Below, in pieces: positions 8,507-18,174 of a DNA stretch of 64,000 bases. Under the pieces are notes generated by a model. The model worked only from the letters and a program-made list of their open reading frames with translations, was not told where the DNA came from and ran no database searches. The DNA is from Marinobacter salarius (GTDB lineage Bacteria > Pseudomonadota > Gammaproteobacteria > Pseudomonadales > Oleiphilaceae). Positions within the stretch are counted from its first letter, which is position 1. Each line of letters opens with the position of its first letter. The translations under genes were made by a program, and so were the position numbers. The stretch spans positions 1,922,001-1,986,000 of the forward strand of contig CP007152.1 of assembly GCA_000831005.1 (NCBI GenBank). Reading direction: 5' to 3'.

Positions 8507-9367
8507 ATGACTGCACCTGAAAACAGCCCGGAAATCGGGCGTGAGATATCCGCCGCCGGCTACCGCACCAACGTCCATGACCATGGCAAGGGCGGTGTTC
8601 CTGTCATGATGATCCACGGCTCCGGCCCCGGCGTGACCGCCTGGGCCAACTGGCGCCTGGTGATTCCGGAGCTGGCGAAGAATCGCCGTGTGGTGGCGCC
8701 GGATATGCTCGGCTTCGGGTATACCCAACGCCCGGAAGACAACACCTACAACCGGGAGCGCTGGGTGGCCCATGCCATCGGCGTTATGGATGCACTGGAT
8801 CTGCAACAGGTGGATCTGGTCGGCAACTCCTTCGGTGGCGGCCTGGCGCTGGCGCTGGCGATCGAGTACCCGGAGCGGGTTCGTCGTCTGGTGCTGATGG
8901 GCTCCGCCGGCGTCAGCTTTCCGATCACCGAGGGCCTGGATGACGTCTGGGGCTACCAGCCTTCCCTTGAAAACATGCGTCGCCTGATGGATGTGTTTGC
9001 CTTCAACAAAGGCCTGCTCACCGACGAACTGGCGGAGATGCGCTATCAGGCCAGTATCCGCCCCGGTTTCCAGGAATCCTTTGCCGCCATGTTCCCGGCA
9101 CCGCGTCAGCGTTGGGTCGACAACCTGGCCAGCGAGGAGAAGGACATCCGGGCGCTGCCCCACGAAACCCTGGTTCTTCATGGCCGCGAAGATGAGGTGA
9201 TACCGCTGGCCGCCTCACTGAAACTGGCTGAACTGATCGACCGAGCCCAGTTGCATGTATTCGGGCGTTGCGGCCACTGGACCCAGATTGAACATGCCAA
9301 CCGGTTTGCCCGGCTGGTGAACGATTTCCTGACCGAGGCCGATCAAGTGGCTTCAGGAGCAGAGTAA
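8507..9367 (+). CDS. dmpD: 2-Hydroxymuconic semialdehyde hydrolase
   Basis: A 286-residue alpha/beta hydrolase that cleaves the C-C bond of 2-hydroxymuconic semialdehyde, or of ketones from 3-substituted catechols, to 2-hydroxypent-2,4-dienoate plus an acid. The oxyanion segment HGSGPGVTAWANW lies near residue 37. The nucleophile Ser is in VGNSFGGG near 108, the acid Asp in GREDEVIP near 230, and the His in FGRCGHWTQIE near 256. The stop overlaps the dmpE start (TAATG), implying coupling. Confidence 0.93.
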   Translation: MTAPENSPEIGREISAAGYRTNVHDHGKGGVPVMMIHGSGPGVTAWANWRLVIPELAKNRRVVAPDMLGFGYTQRPEDNTYNRERWVAHAIGVMDALDLQQVDLVGNSFGGGLALALAIEYPERVRRLVLMGSAGVSFPITEGLDDVWGYQPSLENMRRLMDVFAFNKGLLTDELAEMRYQASIRPGFQESFAAMFPAPRQRWVDNLASEEKDIRALPHETLVLHGREDEVIPLAASLKLAELIDRAQLHVFGRCGHWTQIEHANRFARLVNDFLTEADQVASGAE

Positions 9368-10151
9368 TGGAACAGACACGCATCCAGGCCTTCGGTGACG
9401 AGCTTTACCAGGCCATGCTGAACCGGGAGGCGGTCGCACCGCTGACCGACCGTGGCGAAGACATCACCATCAACGACGCTACCACATTTCCCTGCGCATG
9501 CTGGAACGCCGGCTGGCGGATGGCGCCTCCGTCATCGGCAAGAAGATCGGTGTCACCAGCAAGGCGGTGCAGAACATGCTGAACGTGCACCAGCCGGATT
9601 TCGGGTACCTGACCGACGACATGGTGTTCAACAGCGGTGAAGTCATGCCCATCAGTGACCGGCTGATTGCGCCCCGCGCCGAGGGCGAAATTGCCTTCAT
9701 CCTGAAGAAAGACCTGAGCGGCCCCGGGGTAACCAATGCCGATGTGCTGGCCGCCACCGAGTGTGTGATGCCTTGCTTCGAGATCGTCGATTCCCGCATC
9801 CAGGACTGGAAGATCGCCATCCAGGACACGGTGGCGGATAACGCCTCCTGTGGCCTGTTTGTGTTGGGCGATCAGGCGGTTTCTCCCCGCAAGGTCGATC
9901 TCGTGACCTGCGGCATGGTGGTGGAAAAGAACGGCAGTGTGCTGAGCGCCGGGGCCGGTGCCGCGGCCCTGGGTTCCCCAGTGAACTGCGTGACCTGGCT
10001 GGCTAACACCCTGGGCGAGTTCGGCATCACCCTGAAAGCCGGTGAAGTCATCCTGTCCGGTTCCCTGGTTCCGCTGGAGCCGGTCAAGGCCGGTGATTAC
10101 ATGCGTGTGGATATCGGTGGTATCGGCAGTGCTTCCGTGCGCTTCGCCTGA
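9367..10151 (+). CDS. dmpE: 2-Hydroxypent-2,4-dienoate hydratase; one apparent frame break
   Basis: This enzyme adds water to 2-oxopent-4-enoate to give 4-hydroxy-2-oxovalerate. The body of the protein ([20 protein letters not shown], then [14 protein letters not shown] with metal-ligand acidic residues, then DSRIQDWKI) matches the FAH-superfamily hydratases. The frame breaks near 9480, where one T seems lost. Restoring it joins INDA to [12 protein letters not shown]. The restored length of 261 residues is normal. It overlaps the dmpD stop by one base. Confidence 0.92.
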
Positions 10152-10174
10152 CCCGGATTGAAGAGGACAACATC

Positions 10175-11110
10175 ATGAGCAACAAAATCAAAGCGGCGAT
10201 CATCGGCTCGGGCAATATCGGCACCGACCTGATGATCAAGATCCTGCGCACCGCCGAGCACATCGAGATGGGGGTGATGGTCGGGATTGACCCCGAGTCC
10301 GATGGTCTGGCCCGTGCCAAACGTATGGGCGTGGCCACCACCGCCGAGGGTGTGGAAGGGCTGGTGAAGATGCCCGAGTTCGCCGACATCGGCATTGTGT
10401 TTGATGCCACGTCGGCCGGCGCCCACGTTCACAATGACAAACTGCTGCGGGAACACAAACCCGACATCCGCGTGGTCGACCTGACTCCGGCGGCCATCGG
10501 CCCCTACTGCGTGCCCGTGGTTAATTTGGAGGAACATCTGGCCGAGGGCAACGTCAACATGGTCACCTGCGGTGGCCAGGCCACCATTCCCATGGTCGCG
10601 GCGGTGTCCCGAGTCGCCAAGGCTCATTACGCGGAAATCGTGGCATCCATTTCCAGTAAATCCGCCGGCCCCGGTACCCGCGCCAACATCGATGAGTTTA
10701 CGGAGACCACCTCCAAGGCCATCGAAGTGGTCGGTGGTGCCGGCAAGGGCAAGGCCATCATTATCCTCAACCCGGCCGAACCACCCCTGCTGATGCGGGA
10801 CACGGTGTACGTGCTTTCGGATGCCGCCGACAAAGCCGAAGTGGAAGCCTCCGTCGAGGAGATGGTGAAGGCGGTGAACCGCTATGTGCCCGGCTATCGC
10901 CTCAAGCAGAAAGTGCAGTTTGATGTGATTCCTGAAGACCAGCCCATGAACGTCCCGGGCCTGGGTAAGTTCAGCGGCCTGAAGACCTCCATCTTCCTGG
11001 AAGTGGAGGGTGCTGCCCATTACCTGCCGGCCTACGCGGGCAACCTGGACATCATGACCTCCGCGGCTCTTGGTACTGCCGAGCGCATCGCCGAATCGCT
11101 GGTCAAGTGA
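10175..11110 (+). CDS. dmpF: Acetaldehyde dehydrogenase (acylating)
   Basis: A 311-residue enzyme that converts acetaldehyde, CoA and NAD+ to acetyl-CoA. In the family it forms a channelling complex with the aldolase DmpG. The Rossmann motif [10 protein letters not shown] is at residues 12-21. The catalytic Cys is in [11 protein letters not shown] near residue 132. The stop is 12 bp before dmpG, with ribosome-binding site GAGGAGA in the gap. The opposite strand has a very long open frame here, which I regard as a codon-use shadow. Confidence 0.95.
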   Translation: MSNKIKAAIIGSGNIGTDLMIKILRTAEHIEMGVMVGIDPESDGLARAKRMGVATTAEGVEGLVKMPEFADIGIVFDATSAGAHVHNDKLLREHKPDIRVVDLTPAAIGPYCVPVVNLEEHLAEGNVNMVTCGGQATIPMVAAVSRVAKAHYAEIVASISSKSAGPGTRANIDEFTETTSKAIEVVGGAGKGKAIIILNPAEPPLLMRDTVYVLSDAADKAEVEASVEEMVKAVNRYVPGYRLKQKVQFDVIPEDQPMNVPGLGKFSGLKTSIFLEVEGAAHYLPAYAGNLDIMTSAALGTAERIAESLVK

Positions 11111-11122
11111 GGAGACTGAACC

Positions 11123-12160
11123 ATGACTTATAACCCCGGCAAGAAACTCTACATCTCCGACGTGACCCTGCGGGACGGCAGCCACGCCATTCGTCACCAG
11201 TACTCCATCAAGAACGTGCAGGACATTGCACGGGCCCTGGACAAGGCAAAAGTCGACAGTATTGAAGTAGCCCACGGCGACGGCCTGCAGGGCTCCAGCT
11301 TCAACTACGGCTTCGGCGCCCACACGGACCTGGAGTGGATCGAAGCGGTGGCGGACGTAGTCACCCACTCGAAAATCGCCACCCTGCTGCTGCCCGGCAT
11401 CGGCACCGTCCACGACCTGGACAATGCCTACAGCGCCGGCGCAAGAATCGTCAGAGTGGCCACCCACTGCACCGAAGCGGATGTGTCGAAGCAGCATATC
11501 GAGCACGCCCGCAAACTGGGCATGGACACCGTCGGCTTCCTGATGATGAGCCACATGCAGACCCCGCAAGGGTTGGCGGAACAGGCCAAGCTGATGGAAG
11601 ACTACGGGGCTACCTGCCTCTATGTCGTCGACTCCGGCGGCGCCATGAACATGAACGACATCCGGGACCGTTTCCGGGCGCTCAAAGACGTACTCAAGCC
11701 GGAAACCGAAACCGGTATCCACGCCCACCATAACCTCGCGCTGGGCGTGGCCAACTCCATCGTGGCTGTCGAGGAAGGCTGTGACCGTGTCGATGCCAGC
11801 CTCGCCGGCATGGGCGCTGGTGCGGGTAACGCCCCGCTGGAAGTGTGCATTGCCGCCTTCGACAAGATGGGTTGGGAGCACGGTACCGATGTGTACGCAC
11901 TGATGGATGCCGCTGATGACATTGTGCGGCCGCTGCAGGACCGCCCGGTTCGGGTGGACCGTGAAACCCTGGCGCTTGGCTACGCCGGAGTCTATTCCAG
12001 CTTCCTGCGCCACTCGGAGGTAGCAGCGCAGAAGTATGGCCTGAAGACTGTGGATATTCTCGTTGAACTGGGCAAACGCCGGATGGTGGGTGGCCAGGAA
12101 GACATGATTGTGGATGTGGCGCTGGATCTGCTGGCGGCGCAAAAGGAGCAGAACGCATGA
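11123..12160 (+). CDS. dmpG: 4-Hydroxy-2-oxovalerate aldolase
   Basis: A 345-residue HMGL-like TIM-barrel aldolase that splits 4-hydroxy-2-oxovalerate into pyruvate and acetaldehyde. The catalytic and metal motifs are [14 protein letters not shown] near residue 14 and the His pair in HAHHNLALG near 200. The C-terminal extension used to contact DmpF is present. The stop overlaps the dmpH start (ATGA). Confidence 0.95.
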   Translation: MTYNPGKKLYISDVTLRDGSHAIRHQYSIKNVQDIARALDKAKVDSIEVAHGDGLQGSSFNYGFGAHTDLEWIEAVADVVTHSKIATLLLPGIGTVHDLDNAYSAGARIVRVATHCTEADVSKQHIEHARKLGMDTVGFLMMSHMQTPQGLAEQAKLMEDYGATCLYVVDSGGAMNMNDIRDRFRALKDVLKPETETGIHAHHNLALGVANSIVAVEEGCDRVDASLAGMGAGAGNAPLEVCIAAFDKMGWEHGTDVYALMDAADDIVRPLQDRPVRVDRETLALGYAGVYSSFLRHSEVAAQKYGLKTVDILVELGKRRMVGGQEDMIVDVALDLLAAQKEQNA

Positions 12161-12951
12161 GCAAGACACTGAGCCGTGAACAGGTGCTGGCCCTGGCCGA
12201 ACACGTGGAAAACGCCGAGTTGCAGGCCCACGACATCACCAAGGTCACCAATGACTACCCGGACATGACCTTCGAGGATGCCTACGACGTGCAGTGGGAA
12301 ATACGCCGCCGCAAGGAAGAGCGTGGCAACAAGATCGTTGGCATGAAAATGGGCCTCACCTCCTGGGCAAAGATGGCCCAGATGGGTGTGGAGACTCCGA
12401 TCTATGGCTTCCTGGCAGACTATTTCAGTGTGCCGGACGGCGGCGTGGTCAACACCAAGGAATTGATCCATCCGAAAATCGAAGCCGAGATTGCCTTCGT
12501 CACCAAGGCACCCCTGAAAGGCCCCGGCTGCCATATCGGCCAAGTGCTGGCGGCGACGGACTTTGTGATTCCCGCCGTGGAAGTTATTGACTCCCGCTAT
12601 GAGAACTTCAAGTTCGACCTGGTGAGTGTCGTGGCGGATAACGCCTCATCAACCCGGTTTATCACCGGCGGCCAGATGGCCGATGTGGCGGATGTGGATT
12701 TGAAAACCCTGGGCGTGGTGGTCGAGAAGAACGGTGAAGTTGTCGATGTAGGCGCGGGTGCCGCCGTGCTCGGCCATCCGGCCTCCAGCGTGGCGATGCT
12801 GGCGAATCTGCTGGCAGAGCGGGGTGAGCACATTCCCGCGGGCACCTTCATCATGACCGGTGGCATAACCGCCGCCATCACGGTGGAGCCTGGGGATAAT
12901 ATCACCGTGCGTTATCAGGGGCTGGGGACCGTAACCGGAAGGTTTATCTAA
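12157..12951 (+). CDS. dmpH: 4-Oxalocrotonate decarboxylase
   Basis: A 264-residue FAH-superfamily enzyme, paralogous to DmpE, that decarboxylates 2-oxohex-3-enedioate to 2-hydroxypentadienoate. In the family it forms a complex with the hydratase. The segments [20 protein letters not shown] and [13 protein letters not shown] with acidic metal ligands are visible, as is [20 protein letters not shown]. It is coupled to dmpG through ATGA. In the classical operon dmpI follows directly, but here two other genes intervene. Confidence 0.94.
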   Translation: MSKTLSREQVLALAEHVENAELQAHDITKVTNDYPDMTFEDAYDVQWEIRRRKEERGNKIVGMKMGLTSWAKMAQMGVETPIYGFLADYFSVPDGGVVNTKELIHPKIEAEIAFVTKAPLKGPGCHIGQVLAATDFVIPAVEVIDSRYENFKFDLVSVVADNASSTRFITGGQMADVADVDLKTLGVVVEKNGEVVDVGAGAAVLGHPASSVAMLANLLAERGEHIPAGTFIMTGGITAAITVEPGDNITVRYQGLGTVTGRFI

Positions 12952-12984
12952 GCCTCAAAGGCACTGCCAACGGAGCAGGGAATT

Positions 12985-13577
12985 ATGAGCGATACCATTG
13001 ATCTACGTTTATATTTCAACTTTCGCAGCCCGTACTGCTATCTGGCCAGCGAGCGTATGTTCGAGCTGTTTGACCAGTACCAAGTCAATCTGCTCTGGAG
13101 GCCTCTGGGAGGATGGCACGGTCGCTCGGATCCGGACCGGGCAAAGGTCAAGATGCCTATCGCCAGGCAGGACGTGGCACGCTGGGCACGTCGGTTTGGC
13201 ATGCCTCTGACCCCACCTCCGAAGAGTACGGATCCTACCCGTGCCGGGGCTGGCTCACTGTTGGCAGAGAAGGAAGGACTGCTCAAACCCTATGTGGTGG
13301 CAGTGATGCGCGCCGAATGGGCGGACGGCCTGGACATAGGGGATGCAGCGGTCCTGTCCTCAGTTGCCGAAAGCGTTGGACTAGACAGGGAGCGTTCGCC
13401 AGGGCGGTCGATGATCCCGAACTCCATACCCAACTTGACCGGAACTGGCAGGAAGCACAGGAAAAAGGTGCCCTGGGTGTTCCCACGTTTGTTATCGGCG
13501 ACCAGATTTTCTGGGGTCAGGACAGGCTGGATTTTGTGGGGGAGCACCTGAGGGATTTGGGAGCGGCACGCCAATGA
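12985..13577 (+). CDS. 2-Hydroxychromene-2-carboxylate isomerase / DsbA-fold protein; one apparent frame break
   Basis: A thioredoxin-fold protein of the HCCA isomerase / GST-kappa family. Residues 9-20 read YFNFRSPYCYLA, which matches the SPYSYLA active-site segment where a Ser contacts glutathione or substrate. The C-terminal TFVIGDQIFWGQDRLDFV is characteristic. There is no CxxC, so it is not a disulfide oxidase. The frame breaks near 13388 (one G lost from a G run). Restored, the protein is about 197 residues. The stop overlaps the start of the next GST gene (ATGA). Its role in phenol degradation is unknown. Glutathione-dependent isomerisation or detoxification of a ring-cleavage intermediate is an inference. 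Confidence 0.82.
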
Positions 13578-14209
13578 GCAGGATACGACTGATTGATAAG
13601 CCCGAATGCCCGTTTTGCTGGCGAGTCCGGATTGCCGCGGCTTTGCAAGGGCGGGCGATGCACAGCATGGACAGGTCAGACCCGGATGTTCTCGTCGAGT
13701 GGCAGCGGTTATCGCCGAGTCAAACGGTGCCAGTGATGATTGAGGATGACCTGGTACTGACCGACTCCGGCCCGATGCTTGAGTACCTGGCCGAAACTGG
13801 CTCGGCTTTGCTCCCGGATTTTCCACGCCGAAGGGCGGAAGCACGAAGCTGGATTGTGTATGGGGATAATGTTCTGGGGCGATCCCTGCGGGAAGTGGTT
13901 TTTGAGAAACGCGATAAACCGGAGAGCGAATGGGACCAAGGCAGGATTCGCAGGGGTACACGCGGATTCCTGAGTGGGCTGCCCGCACTGGAGATGGCGC
14001 TGCGAGACGAAAACTTCCTTCTCGGAAACTGGCCAACCTTGGCCGAGTGCGCCCTGTTCCCAAGGTTTGCCCTGGCTCTGCTCTATGGCGTGGATATCCC
14101 TGCTGATTTTCCTCGAACTCGCCAATGGTTTGGTCGCCAGGCCATCCACCCGGCTTTCTTGTCCTCGAGCCCTGAGCGGGTCAGGAACATTCTTGTTGAT
14201 TTTGCGTGA
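13574..14209 (+). CDS. Glutathione S-transferase-like protein with N-terminal CPFC motif
   Basis: A 211-residue protein with an N-terminal thioredoxin-like GST domain (RIRLIDKPECPFCWRVRIAA, glutaredoxin-like CxxC at residues 12-15; VPVMIEDDLVLTDSGPMLEY is the cis-Pro/glutathione-binding segment). A C-terminal all-helical GST domain follows. Omega- and beta-like GSTs with Cys active sites often act as deglutathionylases or glutathione-dependent reductases. It is translationally coupled to the upstream HCCA-like gene and precedes dmpI by 9 bp, so it belongs to the operon. The substrate is not predictable. Confidence 0.82.
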   Translation: MSRIRLIDKPECPFCWRVRIAAALQGRAMHSMDRSDPDVLVEWQRLSPSQTVPVMIEDDLVLTDSGPMLEYLAETGSALLPDFPRRRAEARSWIVYGDNVLGRSLREVVFEKRDKPESEWDQGRIRRGTRGFLSGLPALEMALRDENFLLGNWPTLAECALFPRFALALLYGVDIPADFPRTRQWFGRQAIHPAFLSSSPERVRNILVDFA

Positions 14210-14218
14210 GGAACCATA

Positions 14219-14410
14219 ATGCCGATAGCCCAATTGTATATCCTTGAAGGTCGCACGGACGAACAGAAAGAGCGCCTTATTCGTGAGGTGTCGGAAGCCA
14301 TGTCACGCTCAATTGATTCACCGATTGAACGCGTACGGGTGATCATTACCGAAATGCCTAAAAGCCATTTCGGGATAGCCGGTGAGCCGGCCAGCAAAGT
14401 ACGGCCCTAA
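14219..14410 (+). CDS. dmpI: 4-Oxalocrotonate tautomerase
   Basis: A 63-residue tautomerase monomer that, after removal of the initiator Met, exposes the catalytic Pro1. Arg11 (in LEGRTDEQ) and Arg39 (in [12 protein letters not shown]) fall at the standard positions. It converts 2-hydroxymuconate to 2-oxohex-3-enedioate, the step before DmpH. Ribosome-binding site GAGGAACC lies just upstream, within the end of the GST gene. It is the last canonical meta-pathway gene of the cluster. Confidence 0.94.
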   Translation: MPIAQLYILEGRTDEQKERLIREVSEAMSRSIDSPIERVRVIITEMPKSHFGIAGEPASKVRP

Positions 14411-14448
14411 CGCTGTCCTCGAACCAACGCCTATTGCCGGTGAGTAAC

Positions 14449-15147
14449 ATGACCAAGCTGCCCGTGCTGTACTTGTCCTGTGAAACAGAAGCGCTGACAG
14501 GCCCCAAAGGGCAGGCCAGCCTGCGCCGCCTGATACGGCCCGATCTCGTAGTTGTCAACGTGGCATTTATTACCTCGAAAAAAGGGGGCGCACAGCCGGA
14601 AATCTTTCACCAGTGTGGTGAGGGGATTCTTGCCAGACGCCTGCAATCCGGAATGGCGGAACGGGGGTTTGATGTCGCCGTTAGCGGGTCTCGGGAACAG
14701 GGTTTGAAGGAACTGGCTGAAAGCATGACGCATCTTGCGCCTGAGGAGGTGATTGAACTGCGGCTCAACACCGGTATGACCAGTGAACACTACAGGGATA
14801 TTGGTCATTGCCTGGAAGCCTTGAGAGACCAGGGTGTGTTGCTGATATGCCTGGACCGGCTGGAAAACGTCGGCAATAACGAGGATCATCCTCAGCCACA
14901 TGACAGTTATCTCCGTAATCTGATTCGTCAGTGGGAAGATGAGCACAGATGGGTAAAAGCCATGTCGAAATCTGACCTGCGCGCCTCTCATTCTACTCCG
15001 GGGGCCGAAGCCCCCGTTGCCGACCCAACGTTATGTGTGCTCAATACCGCCTTCAGTCTAGGTGGAATGCAGGCACCTCAGCGCCTGTTTGGCTTCTCTC
15101 TGAATGAGAATAGCCAGTCCCTCGCAGGTTATGGATGGATGCAATAA
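14449..15147 (+). CDS. LigB/DODA-superfamily protein lacking the metal-binding histidines (putative pseudoenzyme)
   Basis: A 232-residue protein that aligns by eye along its whole length with class III extradiol dioxygenases of the YgiD/4,5-DOPA type. RPDLVVVNVAFITSKKG corresponds to the RP..IVVVSAHW..RG segment. EEVIELRLNTGMTSEHYRDI and LEALRDQGVLLICLDRLEN correspond to the core before the family's GN.VHN. The four family histidines are replaced: GHGSP becomes SCETE, AHW becomes AFI, VHN becomes LEN, and the PEHYLP segment becomes ADPTL. It should therefore not bind the iron or zinc of active members. It follows dmpI by 38 bp. Start ATG 14449 was chosen over TTG 14434. Function is unknown; a regulatory or binding role is possible. 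Confidence 0.7.
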   Translation: MTKLPVLYLSCETEALTGPKGQASLRRLIRPDLVVVNVAFITSKKGGAQPEIFHQCGEGILARRLQSGMAERGFDVAVSGSREQGLKELAESMTHLAPEEVIELRLNTGMTSEHYRDIGHCLEALRDQGVLLICLDRLENVGNNEDHPQPHDSYLRNLIRQWEDEHRWVKAMSKSDLRASHSTPGAEAPVADPTLCVLNTAFSLGGMQAPQRLFGFSLNENSQSLAGYGWMQ

Positions 15148-15175
15148 TCTGTCGAAAACGCAGAGGATTCCGTGA

Positions 15176-16118
15176 ATGCTGAAACTACTGATGGTTGGGG
15201 CCGGTGGTATTGGAAGCTACTACGCAGCAAGGCTTCTGGAGTCGGGGCACCGGGTGGTGCTCACTGCTCGCGGAGCCCATCTGGATGCCCTTGTCAGCAA
15301 CGGCCTGAAGGTCCACTACGGGGGGAGGGAACTGATTCATCGTCCAGAGGCCTTCAGCCACCAGCAATTGGTCGCCCGATTCCATCCTGACGACTTTGAC
15401 GTCATTGTCATTGCCCTGAAGTCGACAGCCACCGAGTCGGTCGTAGATGAGCTCGGAGCCTGGCTGAGGCAGGGCCGGGTTCCTGTATTGTCCCTCCAGA
15501 ATGGTGTTGATAATGAGCCATTGCTGGCAGAAGCCATCGGGGCCGAGCGGATCATCGGCGGGCTTGCGGTGCGGATCGGCGGGCATATTGTGCGGCCAGG
15601 TGTTGTCGAAGCAGAGGGCGTTGCTGAGATCGTGATGGGCGAATGGCCTGCGGCGCGTAAGCCCGGCAGCGCGCGCTCGTTGCTGCTGGAGAAACTCGCG
15701 GCGGCATTCGACGGCTCGGGTATTCCCACCACGCTTTCCGACAACGTTCGCTACGAGCTATGGCGTAAGCTGGTGATCAACAATGGTGTAAATCCCCTCT
15801 CGGCACTGACAGGATTGGATACCCGCAGCCTGACTCATCGTCCCGAGTTCAGCAGGATTGTGTATGGCATGATGGCGGAAACCGTTGAGGCATCAAGCCG
15901 ATGATGTAAACCTCACGAAGGAAGATCTCCACGAAATGTTCGAGTTGATCAGTTCCTTCAATGCAATCAAAACGTCCATGCTGATAGACAGGGAGAAGGG
16001 GCGCCCCCTTGAACTGGACAGTATTGCGGGCGCTGTACTTAAACGTTGCGCCAATCTTGGCATCGATGCTCCATACACGTCGACCATCGCCACTTTGTTG
16101 AAGCAACAGGCCTCCTGA
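15176..16118 (+). CDS. Ketopantoate reductase (ApbA/PanE) family protein; one apparent frame break
   Basis: The N-terminal Rossmann motif LMVGAGGIGSYYAARL (residues 5-20) and the LSLQNGVDNE segment near residue 108 identify an ApbA/PanE-type NADPH-dependent reductase. The C-terminal helical domain includes YELWRKLVINNGVNPLSALT, with the family's catalytic Lys. Near 15890 the frame shifts in the sense of one extra base (or two lost); removing an A gives EASADDVNLTKEDL and a 313-residue protein of usual length. The biosynthetic panE need not lie in such a cluster. Position 28 bp after the LigB-like gene, with ribosome-binding site AGAGGA, suggests cotranscription and possibly reduction of a 2-oxo acid intermediate. 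Confidence 0.8.
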
Positions 16119-16294
16119 CTTCCCGCTGTGAGTTGGTGCTCTTGCCGCTCTCGTATACCCAGTTATTTCTCATGCTCGCGTTCTTCTTTGATGACCTAAC
16201 GCATGCTGTTTCGGTGGTGTCTTTGTTGGTTGTTGATTGATCACCTGAATTTATATAAAGTGAACTCATTAACAATAAGTAAATGAGGCGAGAG

Positions 16295-17249
16295 ATGTTT
16301 GGTCAATCACTTGCGGGCGCTACCGTCCTTCAGGGGGCACATCCGGAAGAGGTGTCTTCGTTTGTTAACCAGCATATCGGGCAGCATCGCCTGGAAATGC
16401 TTGGAGAGCAGAAACGGAAGTCCAGTCTCAGCTTCAGGGAATTTGCCGGGTTCGGGATGTCCCAACTCAGTTACGGTAACCATGTACGGGTAAAAAGCCC
16501 CGAACTTGAGTCCATCTATCACTTTCAGGTGGTCACTCGGGGTGAGTGTGTCTGGCATCAGGCGGGCGAGCGCATGAAGGTTCGCAGTGGTCAGGCGGTT
16601 ATGGTGAACCCTTATGAAAAGATTGATCTGGAGTATTCGGATGATTGCGAAAAGCTGATCATCAAGGTTCCGGAGCATGTACTCAATAATGCCCGTGAGT
16701 TATCACACGGTCGGTTGCCGGAGGATGGCATTCGCTTTACCCGGGCGCCGTGGAGCTTCGGCTATGTCCTGCCCTGATCAATATCATGGAGGCGGTGCTG
16801 TCCGAGCTTGATGATGCCGAAGACGAGGACATAAACCCGGTTTGCGGCGCCTATCGTGAAATTATCCTCAAGAAACTGCTGAAAGTATTTCCCAGTAACT
16901 GGTCCAGCCAGGAGAACGGTGCGGCCTGTACGCCCATGCTGGGTAAAATGCTGCGGTACATTGAACAGAACGTGCATCGCAACATCGATATAGAAGAGCT
17001 TTCCAGTGTCTCCAATATGAGTGTTCGATCCATCTACAATGCTTTCTCCAAGGCCTTCGCGACGACCCCCAAGTGTTACATCAAGCAGTTGAAGTTACAG
17101 AAGTTGCGGGAAGACCTTTTGCAGGGAAAGTGCCGGAATGTCACCGAGATCGCCCTGGATTATGGCTTCAGTCATCTGGGCCGGTTTTCTTCGATTATCG
17201 AAAATCCTTCGGCGAGTTGCCCTCTGAAACCCTGCGAATGGCCGGTTAA
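16295..17249 (+). CDS. AraC/XylS-family transcriptional regulator; two apparent frame breaks
   Basis: The N-terminal region (SLSFREFAGFGMSQLSYGNH and YHFQVVTRGECVW) matches the AraC_binding_2 sensor domain seen in XylS/BenR-type activators of aromatic pathways. The C-terminal HTH_18 region reads LRYIEQNVHRNIDIEELSSV, then SVRSIYNAFSKAFATTPKCY, then VTEIALDYGFSHLGRFSS. Frame breaks near 16755 and 17194 are each explained by one lost base. After repair the protein ends YRKSFGELPSETLRMAG and is about 318 residues, normal for XylS. ATG 16295 has a GAGG ribosome-binding site; ATG 16283 does not. The 16119-16282 gap holds a weak promoter-like TATAAA near 16253 and nothing else recognised. Its target is unknown. 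Confidence 0.85.
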
Positions 17250-17261
17250 TCCCGGCCATTA
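17238..17261. terminator. Stem-loop shared by convergent araC-type and iclR-type genes
   Basis: Perfect 9-bp arms AATGGCCGG (17238-17246) and CCGGCCATT (17253-17261) around TTAATC overlap the stop codons of both convergent genes. It probably acts as a bidirectional terminator, although the T-runs are short. Confidence 0.55.
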
Positions 17262-18054
17262 CCTTCCCGTTGTTGCCCGCAGATCTGTCGGGTAACCCGG
17301 TCACTGCATTCCCGGACCTGTTCGAACAGGAATGAGCCTTCGCTGATGTCGGTGTCCCGATCAAGACCCAACAGGGTGATGACGGTGACAATGCTGCCGT
17401 TGATATCGAATACAGGGCGGCTGAGCACATTGATTTCGGGGAGGTAATCACTGAAAAACGCGCAGTAGTTATCCCGTTTGATGGTTTCCAGATGAGGTTG
17501 CAGTTCCTCCCGGGTGATGGGTTTGCCCCGATGTTTCGGGAGTGACTTGGCGTTCTTGTAATACTGGTCCACCAGTTCCTTGCGTCGCTTCGCTGGCAGG
17601 TGGGCCAGGTAAATCCTGCCTGAGGCTGAGTTCAGTGGCGATAGCTCGGCGCCCAGCCTCACGTTGACCGAGATTGGCTGGCTTGAGTCCAGCCACTTGA
17701 TGATCAGTGGGCCGTTGCCGTTCCAGACGGTGACCGACACGGTTTTGTCGGTTTCCTCATTGAGCCGGTCAACGGCTTCGTAACTCAGCTGAATCGGGTT
17801 GATGCGCCGGAGTGCTGAAATGCCCAGGGTCAGGCTGGAATTGCCCAGGGTGTACTGGGTGTGATTCACCTGATTGATGTAGCCCTCTCGCAGCAAACTG
17901 ACCAGGTATTTGTGGGCGCGGCTAGGTGACAGATCCAGGCGCCCGACAGTTCCTTGAGGGTGGGTGGCTTTGGCGCTGTGGAAATATAATTGAGGATATG
18001 CAATCCGATTTCCAGCGAACCGATTCCTTGCCGCTTTGGGCTTTCTTCTGCCAT
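17246..18054 (-). CDS. IclR-family transcriptional regulator; one apparent frame break
   Basis: The N-terminal winged HTH reads QGIGSLEIGLHILNYI, then LSPSRAHKYLVSLLREGYIN. The C-terminal IclR effector domain reads SVTVWNGNGPLIIKWLDSS, LNSASGRIYLAHLP and DINGSIVTVITLLGL. The frame breaks near 17940, where one base appears lost; restoring it gives LKELSGRLDLSPSRAHKY. Length is about 269 residues from ATG 18054. An alternative ATG at 18066 adds four residues, and neither start has a clear ribosome-binding site. IclR proteins often control aromatic or acid catabolism. The minus-strand porin gene upstream is a possible target, which is an inference from position. Confidence 0.85.
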
Positions 18055-18099
18055 GGACGTTACCATTTTCGAATGACTGGTGCTGCCGTGTACCAGCGG

Positions 18100-18136
18100 A
18101 AAACAGGCACCCTGGAGACGGCGGGCACCTGTTTTT
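18100..18136 (-). terminator. Putative rho-independent terminator downstream of the porin gene
   Basis: On the minus strand a stem formed by AAACAGGTGCC and GGTGCCTGTTTT, with an internal TG/TG mismatch, encloses a short loop and ends in a T-run. It lies about 40 bp after the porin stop. Confidence 0.5.
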
Positions 18137-18174
18137 CGGGTTGTTGGCAAGGATACCAATTCTGAAGGTCCGGA

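Noticed and set aside
10097..12169. A 690-codon open frame on the minus strand opposite dmpF-dmpG
   Set aside because: Its sequence is His/Gly/Val-rich low-complexity typical of the antisense of GC-rich genes, it matches no family I know, and the plus strand carries two clear enzymes with catalytic motifs.
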